A DNA stretch of 64,000 nt, taken from positions 7,016,515 to 7,080,514 of the forward strand of contig OZ234499.1 in assembly GCA_965153455.1 (NCBI GenBank), written 5' to 3'. The position numbers and the translations under genes were made by a program. The notes below the pieces were generated by a model that saw only the letters and a list, made by a program, of their open reading frames with translations, was not told where the DNA came from and did no database searches. Origin of the DNA: Sphagnum compactum (Eukaryota; Bryophyta; Sphagnopsida; Sphagnales). This document shows positions 34,800 through 45,809 of this stretch, in pieces. Numbering within the stretch: position 1 is the first letter of the stretch; every line of letters starts with the position of its first letter.

Positions 34800-35628
34800 T
34801 TTTGGAAGGAGAAATTAGTTGCATAACCAGTTCACACTTGGGCCAACTGCACAGGCTACTACACTAGTATAAATGAAGCAAAATCTGACAGGTTAGGAGA
34901 CAAGCCCAGGAAATGGAACTGATTAAGAAGACTTGATGATGTTGAAAAAATAGTGAATTCATACTTTCATAAGGACTTCAGATGAGATTTGAGGACACTG
35001 TAACATTTGAAGCTTTCAAAGAGAATCAGCCAATATGTTATTATTTGTCGCATAACTTTCAGTAAATTTAGTGAAGATGACAGAAACAGTAGGTCCAAGG
35101 TCTGAAAGCAAAATGAACACAAATTCAGATTTTGTTACAAAATCTTCTCCAGGGTACTAACTTCAGGGACCTGAAATGTGCTGAAAGGACTTCTTCAATC
35201 AGATGCACATGTGCTGCAAAAGATTGATTAGATTTTGGTTTTGCTTCAAGAAGATTTTGAAACCTAAGTAAAATAAATAAACAGCTAGCTAGCTACTACT
35301 TCCAGCGAACCAATCAATCAGTTTCCAAAACTCAATTATCTAATAACCTTATAGGTAATACATTGAAGTTTAGGGTTTAGGGTTTAAACTTCAGACTAGC
35401 TGAATCTTGCAACCAGATGAGATTGGTTTGCAGGTTTTTGGGTCATGTTGTTGTGAGGTTCACAACAAAGTTCCCTGTTTTCTTCAAATAATGTGAACTT
35501 GCTAAATTTTCCCTTTGATATTCATCTCGTTTCTCGTTGGGGGAGTTAGCGAGCGTGTTCTAGGTTTTGCATTGTTCCGGACGTGTTTTCGATCGTCTCG
35601 GAGTGAGGACAAATGGTGTTTGACATTT
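34800..35628. other. DNA 3' of the P450 gene
   Basis: Contains a TTTAGGGTTTAGGGTTTAAAC telomere-like stretch at about 35369-35389. A short antisense frame at 35515-35775 crosses the P450 stop. The P450 3' UTR must lie here, but I could not pin a poly(A) signal. Confidence 0.45.
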
Positions 35629-38094
35629 TCAAACACGGTGAGTATTCCCTTGATCCTCCGCAGGAGATTTTGCAAGATGAATTCGTACTGGGAGACCATT
35701 CTTGATGGACAAAGTCAAGCTCATTTCGTAGGTCGGCTTGAAATCATCATCATCATCAGCAGCAGCAGCTTGTGAAGTAGCAGCGTTTGACGACATGGAG
35801 ATGGTGAAACGGCTGAGTAGAGTTGCAGCTACCAACTTCATTTGCAGAATGGCCAACTCTTTCCCCAAGCACACACGCTGACCAGCTTGAAACACAGCGT
35901 ACTTATACGGACTCTGTGACTGGAAAACTCCATTGTCATCAAGCCATCTCTCTGGCTTGAACTCCAGACAATCGCTACCCCACAACTGCTCCATTCTCCC
36001 CATCGCATAGGGCGCATACGCGACCATCGAGTCCTTTGGGATATGGGTTCCATCTGGCCATGTATCCTCTTCCATTGCAACTTTCGAATCGAACGGAACC
36101 GGTGGGTAAAGTCGCATGGATTCTGTCAACGCTGCATCCAAGTAATGCATATTCTTCAGCTCCTCGTAAGTGAATTTGGGACTAGTCGTGTCGATGCTGC
36201 AGGGATCAGCTACAACAACTGGTGACCCATCTTTTTCCCCATCTGCAACAGACGTCGTAATTTTGTCCTGGCGCTGATCACCACCTGCAGCAGCAGCAGC
36301 TACTGCTGTTGTTGCAGTAATATATTGACCTGTTCTATCTTTCTTGCTGGCAAGATCATGATGCATATGATGATTCCTAGAGCTCACTATTTGCGCAATC
36401 TCAGCGCGAATGGAGTCCTCGACGTGACGGTTGCGAGAGAGCAACCAAAAGAACCACGACATACCTGCAGCAGTGGACCAAAATGCAGATCACACTGAAT
36501 ATAATTAGCAGCAAGCAAGCAAGCAACACACACAAGGAGCTCAGATCGGATGATTCCATTATGGGAAAATTGTCGAACTCTAAACCTCCAAGAATAGACT
36601 ACAAACGTACGTAAAACAGGGAACTGTGCAACAGGGGGGCGGGGTTTCAAAGAAACATTCCCAAGGAACCTCCCACAGGAAAAGTTCATCTAGAAGAGGG
36701 ATTTCTAAAAAGGATAACTGAGAACTTTCCCACATGTCACACAGGGAGTTGTATGAGAACTCCTTGAGCAATTACTGATGAAGTCTGCAGCTGCAGCGCC
36801 ACTGAAACTAGCAGACTAGTAATGCATCATCATGAGCTCCTGATCAGGCTAATTGCTAACTCCTGATCAGTTAGCTTTTCTTGAGAACTAGTCACAAATT
36901 ACCTGTAGATGATGTATCCCGTCCAGCTAGAACGAAACTTATCACAATATCTCGTAAGAACACATCGGTGAAGACAGCTTCCGATGGCGGCTTCGACTGC
37001 TGCTGCTGATAATCCGGCGGCAACTTTGCAGAATCTGCATCAGTTACGTCACTGCAGCTTGATCTTTTGGATTCATCAATTGCAAGGAGCAAGAATCTTG
37101 ACAAAAGGTCCATATGATGCTGCCCATGATGCTGCTGCACCTGATGATGATCTGCGGCAGTCGATTCATCTAAATTTTCTGCAACGTCCTGAGGCTGCTG
37201 CTGTATCATTTGTTGCTTCCTTTTGTGGATCACAGACATGGCAAGCTCGTCGATTTTATGAATAGCACGTCGCAGCTTTCTTTCCCCACCGATATTGAGA
37301 GCCCGCTGGGTTTTCCAAATGAAAGGGTAGGTGAAGAAGCGATGGCAGGAGAATTTTGTGGCAGCGTCAAACGCGTGAGCAAACTCCACAGCGGGAAGAG
37401 AAATATGAAGGTATTCTGGATCAAATCCAAACGCAAGTTTGCAAATAGTATCGAATGTGAACCGACTCAAAAGGTCTTGCAGATCCACAACCACTCCTGC
37501 ACTGCAACTGTGCGACAACAGCGGCATGAACCGTGTGTCAAGTTCCACTTGCACTATTTGCTGCATGAAGTTGCGCAGTGATCTTGTTGTAAATTCACAG
37601 ATTGAAACTTTCCGTTGCAGTTTCCAAAGCTCACCGTCAACGCTAAAGATCCCTCTCCCCAGCAGGTCATTCAGATTGTCGCAGGTGTCCGGTCCTTTTG
37701 GGTAATTCGCGACGTTGGTCTTCAACATGTACTCCACATTCTTGGGATTTGCTGTCACATAGCAAGCAGGGCTGCCGGGCCTCAAGTACCTCACCGTCAT
37801 GTTGCTAGTCTTCTTCAGAAGTTGTGTGTTCCAGTCGTGAAACACCCGCGCATGGTACAGGATTTGGATCAAGTTTCCAAATAGCGGGTAGATTGCAGCT
37901 CCTTTGTTCTTCCCGTAGAGTGGATGCTCCCACCAAAGTGCCACAAGGCTCACAACAAGAATTGCCAACAACAACATTGGAATCCCGAAAGCAGCTCCGA
38001 ATATATTATTCAGGCGCTGTGAATAGTGCAGCGGACTTGTAGCTCCAGCAAGCAGCAGATGCTCATTGAAGAAATTTCTTATGCTTTCGTTCAT
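35629..38094 (-). CDS. cytochrome P450, CYP94-like (two exons)
   Basis: Heme-thiolate monooxygenase, probably ER-bound through an N-terminal membrane span. CYP94 enzymes hydroxylate the omega end of fatty acids or jasmonoyl-isoleucine; the substrate here is not deducible. Exons 38094-36903 and 36464-35629 join in phase through GT at 36902 and AG at 36465, giving 675 residues with no internal stop. Membrane span about residues 34-55; hinge PLFGNL at 70-75. NVEYMLKTNVANYPKG and LNDLLGRGIFSVDGELW are CYP94-type signatures. Oxygen-binding AGRDTS is at 390-395, right at the splice junction. ExxR is ESMR at 512-515, PERW follows at about 568-571, and heme-binding FQAGQRVCLG is at 589-598 with Cys596. 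It is longer than the usual 500-550 residues because of Gln/His-rich insertions (about 300-370), an Ala-rich loop near 450 and an AAAADDDDD run near the C-terminus. All key residues are present and the gene looks functional. Confidence 0.92.
36465..36902 (-). other. P450 intron (438 nt, phase 1)
   Basis: The donor is ACAG|GTAATT and the acceptor is CTGCAG|GTATG on the minus strand. Joining restores GRDTSSTGMSWFFW, which reads naturally for the family. The inside of the intron (about 36531-36700) is related to 38549-38712 upstream of the gene, in the same orientation. Confidence 0.9.
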
Positions 38095-38214
38095 TTTGAT
38101 TTCTTGCTGGATCAGAATGATGACGTGCAGTTGTTTCTTTCAGATCACTGCAGATTTGATCAGAAGCTGATTGACGTCAAGAAAATGAAGGAAGGGTCTG
38201 GACAAGAAAATGCA

Positions 38215-38230
38215 AACTACTATATATCTA
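38215..38230 (-). promoter_or_regulatory. TATA-like box of the P450 gene
   Basis: The minus strand reads GTAGATATATAGTAG about 125 bp upstream of the start codon. Position and sequence suit a plant core promoter with a 5' UTR of about 100 nt. No other element was identified with confidence. Confidence 0.45.
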
Positions 38231-38548
38231 CGGAAACAATAATTCTAATCTAGAAATCACTAGTCTAATGCAGAAGCAGCTGCATCTGCATGAGTTGGCA
38301 TGTAACACATCAAAGAATCTAAGCATCAGTACTAGTCTCTAGAGGCTGTTGCTCCCAGACTAGAACAGCTAGTTAGCTCTTGCGGTACACTGCAGCTACT
38401 TGAGGTAGAGAGATCAGCAGCAGATCACGGCTATAATCTCTTTCAAAGAAGTCTTCTGTAGCAAATACAGCTGCATTCGGTAAGCGATTAGCATTATTCA
38501 TGGCTCTGCAACAGTATGATCAGCTAGACTGCTACTGCATATATAACA

Positions 38549-38712
38549 CAAGGAGCTCTTGGATGATTCCCTTGTGGGAAAATTGTCAAGAATAGAGACA
38601 ACAAACGTAAGTAAGTAACAGCTGGGAATTGTGCAACACATGAGGCGATGGGTTTTGCAACATTCCAAAAGAAAAACTCAGAATCCTCAGAAGCTCATCT
38701 AGAAGGGTTTAT
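38549..38712. repeat. upstream copy of the P450 intron segment
   Basis: ACACAAGGAGCTC, GGATGATTCC, TGGGAAAATTGTC, ACAAACGTA and GGGAATTGTGCAAC occur here in the same order and orientation as at 36531-36700. No exon-like sequence flanks this copy. Confidence 0.75.
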
Positions 38713-39149
38713 GTACAACTCCACCATATGACTACAATAAGCTGCTAGCTAGGGGAAGTCAGTCATTAAGACCAATAAGACACCCAATAACCCAATATAA
38801 TGTTCAACCCAATAACCAAAATAGAAAATTGAAGTACAAAATCTAGATCCAAATCACCTGCTCTATAGATCAATTCCACAAATCGCCAAGTTGCAGTTCC
38901 TGCATCATCCAAGTTGTGAATTCAGTAGTAGCAGCAGCTAGTTTGCAGCTATAGTATAACTAAAGCAATCAAACAAGAGAGAGGATGTATATAACAACAA
39001 CCGGCCTGCTTCCAGTTACAGAAACAAACATATTCAGCTGATGATCATGATCAGAGAGCTCAAGAGAGACTCTAGATACTCAAAAACCAACTAGAACATA
39101 GGGTAGCTTTTCTCAGTACAAGACGAATATCCCCAAATGGGTATTAAGA

Positions 39150-39600
39150 TCACATGCACTCCCACAACAACAACAACTCAACAAACAAAAAACAACTTCA
39201 ACGACAAATCAAACAACCAGGTGACGACAACAATCAATATATATTGCCGGCGGGGGGGGGGGTGGGGGGAGCTGAAGTAGATCATCAGTCAGTCACTCGA
39301 GCAAGAGGGACCAGCTGCTGCAACAACAACAATGTTCCAAGTTTCACAATCACTATACTCTTGAGCACTTCCAGAGCTCTGGGGGAATATTCCAGAGTTG
39401 TTGTCTCGAAAGTGGACCACCTCATGTGAACTGGAACTGTGTGATGAATGGATGAATGAATGACTGACTGACTGACTGACTGAATGAATGAATGAATGTG
39501 AGCTTTTGCAACATTAGCCTTGGGGTAGGAAGAGGGGGGGAGTGGGGGGGATGGGTGGGGGGGGGGGGGTTCACTTCAGACCTCCTTTTATAGATCTTCC
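39150..39600. repeat. simple repeats and two G-run clusters upstream of the P450
   Basis: CAA-rich tract at 39163-39210; G-runs at 39249-39269; (TGAA/TGAC)n at 39443-39498; a second G-run cluster at 39534-39569 with four or more G tracts that could form a quadruplex. The frame at 39154-39429 consists largely of these simple repeats and is not called a gene. Confidence 0.7.
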
Positions 39601-40140
39601 AATTTCAATGAGCACTAATAATTTTAAATTTTTTTCCCCTTTTTTAAAAAGCTAGAGTTTTTTTGTGGATTATTTTGTGTGATTTAAATTAATAGTGTGC
39701 TCATTGAAATATTGTTGAAAGAAATTGTTCCAACACAATAATTTACACAAAGTCTAGATAGCTTCCAAAAAAAAGGGGGAATTTTTATAAGTCAGAAATT
39801 TGATGAAATTGTTGAAAATTTGAACTCCTAACTTTTGAAAATTTTTACTAGTATTTAATATTGTCCCGACTCCCAACCATTGGGTTATTATTTACACATA
39901 CATAACATGAAGGTGTACTTTGCATAGTTGTTCCTCATATGTGGAAATAATTCTGAAAAATTAAAATTTTGAATCTACTTAACCCAGTCGTTTTTTAAAT
40001 GAATAAATAAAATATTTAATGAAGAAGTGCTGAACATGAGTTGTAGGTATGGTACCTACACAAGTAAAATCAACAAAAATAATAAGCCTTTGAGCATCCC
40101 CTTGCATCTTTTAGGATTATCCTCCCCCATTATGTTTGGT
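39601..40140. other. AT-rich intergenic DNA
   Basis: Nothing recognised. Confidence 0.55.
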
Positions 40141-40475
40141 ATTTCAGAATGGCAAATAAAGAAGAGGAGGAGGAGGAGGAGGAGGATTTTCTTTTTGCTG
40201 GATATATATTATAGCCAAAAAACGAAGTTAAAAGTGCCAAAATCAAGTGTTTTTTTAGATTCTCAATAGTCATCAATGTTCAACCAAAATTTGAGAAAAA
40301 ATAGTTAGATTTCCATACATGGTTCAAGTACTAGGGTAGTCCACAATGTAAAAGGCTGTTTAAAATATTTTATTTTTGAATTTTGAATTTGGTTAAATCT
40401 TCCTGTGTGGACGGACGATCATCACTTTGGCTACATCATAAAATTGCCAATAAAAAAATTGTGCTGAGGAGCAGT
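40141..40475. repeat. uninterrupted copy of the repeat that hosts the LINE
   Basis: 40184-40370 aligns with 5905-6100, and 40388-40450 with 8694-8750, with only about 20 bp between the two parts where the other locus has 2.6 kb of LINE. A (GAG)n tract lies at 40161-40186. Confidence 0.65.
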
Positions 40476-40479
40476 TATA

Positions 40480-42060
40480 CTTACTCCAATCTTCTGATGT
40501 TCATCATTGGATAGCATCCCAAGCTCGGGATTCAGCATGAAATCGCAACAAGTTTTTAGAACCTCTCCAAATAGTTAAAAGAAAACTAGTTTTAAAAATG
40601 CTACCAAAACTAAAATCACAATCCAAATGTGGTGAAAAAACTTCAACAATTTTTTTTCCACCAAAATTTAATTTGGTGATTCTTTTCAGAAAAAAATGAG
40701 AACATTGCAACAGAATTTTTTGTTTTTGATTTTCACATAAATTTGGCAAAACTTCACACACACATTAAATAAATAAATAAATAAATAAGCTGAAGAGGAG
40801 GTCTTAAGATTGACATGGCTGATTGAAAAAATGACTTGGAAGAGATCATCATGTTTTAATTTCCAACTTCTTTGCATGTGTGGAGATGACATGTGTTCAC
40901 CTCAACTTCTTCATTGATTCAGAAGAGCATTGAAGTTGAAAGATACACAGGGAGGTCAGAAGTCTGAAGTCTGAACCCCCTTGTGATGATCTTGAGTATC
41001 TTTCTTTCCACATAATATGATTACATCTTATTGGATCTGAACTGGAGCTGCAGCTGGAAAGTATCATGTGACACACGAGGCTCTTGAGAAAACTTTGCAT
41101 CTACTTTGCCATTGGGTGTGTAGTAGTGTTGATCTTTTCAATTATTTATTTGATTTCACCAAAGTGTGTGTGTTTGCTGAAAAGTTTTAACACCAATTTT
41201 TTCCAAGTTCAAATCCAAAAGCCATTAATTTGCAGAATAGCAGATTCAGAAATTTGCCACCAAAAAAATCATTGATCGGGTGGATGGGTGTATAATATAT
41301 ATGCTTAGTAGTGTCTTTTCAACTGGTGTAGTCATGATGGACTGCATGTACGGTTAGAGCTGCAGCTGCCAGTGTTGTGTGGGTAGGTGGTGGGTGCATG
41401 CGTGCGTGTATGGGTACTTGTATTGTGTTGAGTTTTGCTTAGCTGTGGGAAATCAACTCACTTCATACACCTGCTGTGCTCCCCTGTGTCTCCTGAAAGT
41501 GTTTTCCATGCCAACCACACAACTATGAATGTTTAGGTTGGAAAACATGGGCAACATTTATTGATCATATAACATAAATTGGATTGTAACTTGTTGTGAG
41601 AATTGATTCAAACGACAATAGCATTGTAACTTTAGAGGGGATCCATGAGTACTGAAAACACCATTCATGTGACACAGCACTCACCAGTGCACCGTCCATT
41701 GGAAACCCATTATGACTCAGTTGGGTTACCAAGGTTTCATTCACCTCAGTAACCTAGCTTGTAAACCACCCTACTCCCCCTCCAACCCCCCCCCCCCCCA
41801 ACCCCCATACTACAATGGTAGTTGCTAGTGTTGGGCAGATACCCGGCTGGGCAGGTGCAAATCACCAGTTCTGGCTAAAAGGACCAGCACCCTTTTGCAA
41901 ATTTGAAGAACCAGATTCAGATTCAAACATAGTATCTATTTGGCAGGAGTTGAGAACCATTGTTTGTCCATGTGCTCTGAGAACCATGTTCCTTTTTACA
42001 ATCTGAGATACCCGTCTCTGCCTTGACCCTTTTTCATAATAAGCTGGTCTCAGGTAGCCT
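40480..42060. other. intergenic DNA with simple repeats
   Basis: (AAAT)n at 40766-40788 and a 14-C run at 41786-41799. Frames at 40504-41275 are short and motif-free. Confidence 0.55.
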
Positions 42061-42082
42061 TTAGGTTTAGGGTTTAGGGTTG
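42058..42082. repeat. telomere-like TTTAGGG repeats (interstitial)
   Basis: CTTTAGGTTTAGGGTTTAGGG holds about three plant-type telomere units. Similar short runs occur at 35369-35389 and 63245-63262. Confidence 0.6.
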
Positions 42083-42899
42083 CCATCTTCCCGTTGAGCT
42101 TTTGCCATCACCTTTGAGCTTTCATCACATATTTTCTCTTTTTAGAATTGCCTCCATGCTCAAGTTGATTTGTTGTTTGTGACATATTTTGGATGAAGCT
42201 CAAAGATAATTGCATGGTCATTCTTAGTTTTTGTTGAAGTTGTCACAATCTTTCAACTCTCAATGAAGCCTTCTAAAGTAGGTCTTGGTTGCTTTTGAGT
42301 TGTCATACTATGTATATGCATTTTCTATTTATAGAAGTTATGTATTGTGACATTTGAATTTTTGATGGTGATGAGTTTTATTTGAGTAAGGGCTTGGAGG
42401 TTGGTTATGTGTGAAGTGCAAACCCATCATGGGGTGGTACCACTAGGAATCACATCACCAAAATTCAGAACCTAGTTTAATTTAATTAAAGAAATTTAAT
42501 ATTTTTAAACTATGAATTTTATTATTGACTTGCAGCATATGTGCTTTGTGTTCCCCATCTATGTAATACATTATTAAAAAAATGTAGACATCTACAAGGT
42601 TATAGAAGTAAAAAATTTGTGTTTTTAAAATGTTCTTAACAATGAACATGTGTTTTTTTAATTCTTGACCTTTTATCATTAAGTGTCAAATTGCTTCAGT
42701 GTGTAACCTTTTTTTTATATCAGCTATAGTCACTAGGGTATGGTCCAAATTGTTGATTGAAACAAGAAAAAATTAAAAAATACTAAAACTTTGTAAACAT
42801 GAATGCAATGCCCAAGTTCAAAACCTTCTAACCTTGACCTTCAAAAATTGCTCAAAAATTTATGATTCTTCTATCCACTATCTATTAATCAAATAAAAA

Positions 42900-43220
42900 A
42901 GAAGACCATCTGAAGCCTTCTTAAAATTAAAATCATGAAATTTTTTTAAAAAACATGTTCTTTTTGTGTTCTTGAACAAAGGAACCCAAAGTGTTATTTT
43001 CATGAAAAAAATTCTCTGACCACTCATTTGGAATATTAAAATTTAATTCTTTAACAATTCAATTAAAATTTCAAATTCTACATGACTTGGGTAATCTTTT
43101 GATATAAAATTCGAAGTGAAAATTATTCTTTAAATGAATCCTATGTTGTTTTTAAATTGACTGGGTTACAAAAATTTAGGATGTCAAATTCTTTGTGGTA
43201 CTACCCAAGGATGAACACCT
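42900..43220. repeat. dispersed repeat, inverted copy of 28300-28640
   Basis: On the minus strand: TCATCCTTGGGTAGTACCAC, AACAACATAGGATTCA and AAAAGATTACCCAAGTCA. Another weak copy, in plus orientation, may start near 42415 (CATCATGGGGTGGTACCACT). Confidence 0.5.
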
Positions 43221-43517
43221 TAAATTTAATTTTTTTGCTCAAGCTTCACATCCAATGTGCTTCAAAGGTACATTATTGCATGAGTTTTCATCATTTGCCC
43301 TTTAGGTATTTGCAATGATTTTTTGAGTGCAACAACTTCAAAGGTTGTTATGTGCCATTGTCTTTTCTTTTGTCACATGCCATAGTTTTGAGGTTTGAGC
43401 AAAGGCTTTGGAGATGTTTTGTTGAATTGCACCCATTGTTTTTGAGCAAAAGCTATTGAAACTTGAGTTTCATACACCAACACATGTTATTGCAAATGTA
43501 AGTTTTTCTTGAAGTGA

Positions 43518-45000
43518 ATGAAAGTGTTGCTCCCATTTAGGGTTTTTGTTCTTTGTTTTGGTTGTTATTTGTTAAGTGCATGTTTATGTGCAACAAATAG
43601 TCCAATGGAATCAATAATTTCCATCCACTCTTCCATTGACCCAATTTTATTATTTGATAATGAAGATGATAGTGAGTTTGCATTTCAAACCCAAGTTATT
43701 ATTGGTTCACATGAGGCATTCAATCTTGAATTAAATGTTTCTTCCACACTTTTCATTTCAAAGCTAATAGAAAATTAAGGAACAGGATACCCTTAAATCA
43801 TTGTTTCATTGATTATTGAGGAAATGTTTTTTACATTGTGAATGATGATGTTCCTATCAATTCATGTAACCCGCAAGTTGCATGAAATGTGTTAGGTCTA
43901 CCATTGTGCTTTTGCAAATGGATGTTGATGTTCACAATTTGGCCCTTGGGAAAAGTATTAAGGGGCTTTTGAACTACAAGAAAGATCATGGTACTAGTTA
44001 TTTGGAAACCATGTTTCTAATTCAACACTTAGTAGAACATAAGAAGTGGGGGTTGTTGGTGCAAGGTGAAAGCATCCTTTGACTTTTGTTGAAAATCCTT
44101 CACTTAACTACATGGATTTAAGACAATGTGGACATGCTATGTTTCCATATTGGTACCGATTGTTGAATGAAATTTTGCCTAGTTTCATGAGCAAAATGAA
44201 AGAGAAATATGTTATATTCCCTTTCTTGCTTCATGTGTTAATGTACAACTTCCTTTGATATTTAGGTGTTTAATGTTGGGCATGACACTTTTGCCATGGT
44301 GATTAGTTTTATCAATGATTCATGTGAGCCCATTCATGTCATTATGGTATTTTTGAAACATGCACAACACTACAAGTGCAACCATTGCAACTTAAGTTAA
44401 GGTGTACTTGTTGAACCCATTTGGCTTGCTTGATAAGGCTATTTTGTGTATTATGTGTGAATTTAGGGATCTAACCTAATTATTTTAACCACTATCTTAA
44501 TATTTATGGTATCTTGTTATCCACTTCAATTACCATGTCCATTTGTTGGCTCTTGTTTTGGGCATGCCACATTATGTCAAAAATAGCATAATATGTTGTT
44601 AATAATGTCAAGGAGTGTTTTGGACTTAAAAAGGTTAGCTTGAAAGGTATTCAAGCATAATTATCAAAGACTACATAACATGGACAAAAAAATCTAGGAA
44701 GGGGAGGCATGAGTGGAAGAATTCTTGCATTATTATAACCCAGCTTGAATTTTCACCTAAAATGGTAATAACTCCAATGCAATTAACACAATTTGCATCA
44801 CAAATCCTTAAATTTTTTCAAGAGATTAAATGGAGTGTTTGTCATTGAAATCTATTGTTCAAGCTATAATAAATATCTTCCTACTACTAGTCAAACATTG
44901 GGTGAAAATAGGAAAAAATGAGCCAAGCAATGTGTGGATAGTCCTTAAAAACTATTTTTTGAATCTTTGAAAATTCACCATGGGAACACTACATATGAAA
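43518..45000 (+). pseudogene. decayed DNA-transposase-like coding remnant (hAT-like, tentative)
   Basis: Several coding-like pieces lie in order on the plus strand. 43518-43778 is an open frame of unknown content. 44266-44397 reads VFNVGHDTFAMVISFINDSC. 44533-44583 reads PCPFVGSCFGHA. 44574-44660 has KECFGLKKVSLKGIQA. 44667-44740 has ITWTKKSRKGRHEWKNSC. Each is in a different frame or is ended by a stop. I associate the CFGHA and TWTKKSGKGR-type phrases with plant transposase-derived proteins of the hAT superfamily, but this is from memory. The N-terminal zinc finger and C-terminal dimerisation domain are not visible. It is certainly non-functional. Confidence 0.4.
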
Positions 45001-45809
45001 TAAGTTCTTATACTTTCAAAGTTGCAACTACAAAATTTTCATGAAAATTCACCATATTTCAAGAGTCCTTTTATATGTTCAAAGCACTCAAGAAAAGCAT
45101 GTGGACAAGTGATTTTTTTGTATCAAAAGTCCTTTTCCCTCATCAAATGTTCACCAAATTGTTTCAATTTTTTTGTGAACTTTAATATATTCCACAAGAA
45201 TGGATCCATATGTCCAAAGCATTCAAAAAATAAAAATACATATACCTTTTAGATTTTAATACTTGAATATCCTTAAAAATTATTATAGTTTTGAATTTGT
45301 AATCATGGTTCAAAGTAAAATTATAGACTCACTAGTAGAAAACCCCCCTTTTTTAACCAAAAATTTTCAACTACATGACATTTGCAACTATGTCAACTAG
45401 GATTTTTTTAATTTTTAAATAAAATTATGGCAATTACCAATTAAGTCGACTTGTCTACTATATTGGTATATAGTTGAAAGCATTTTTCAGTTGGGTGGTC
45501 ATTTGCCAAATATTCCTAGCATCAACAATGTTTCCAAATTGAACGCCAAAGTATGTTGGTAAACAATGTGAAGCATTTTTCAACTAAAGGGCCATTCTCA
45601 AAATATTCATGGCATCTAAGGTTCTTTAATTGGCACATAGTTAAAACATTGATTAATGTCCAACTATTTTGGTGACACCATCAACACACATAATTGGATG
45701 ATAAAATGTACTAGAGCATGGATGAAATGTAGTCTTGTTTGCAACAAAGTTACAACTATTTCTTTCAATTAGGTTAAACAACTAGTAGGTAACTTCAAAT
45801 TTTATACAT

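Noticed and set aside
35838-36080. Second minus-strand frame inside P450 exon 2
   Set aside because: It is an out-of-frame shadow of the heme-domain exon.
36984-38253. Several plus-strand frames across the P450 gene
   Set aside because: They are antisense to P450 exon 1. The minus-strand frame carries all the family motifs.
39154-39429. 91-codon frame rich in Asn and Gln
   Set aside because: It is made of CAA tracts and a G-run, that is, simple repeats, not a gene.
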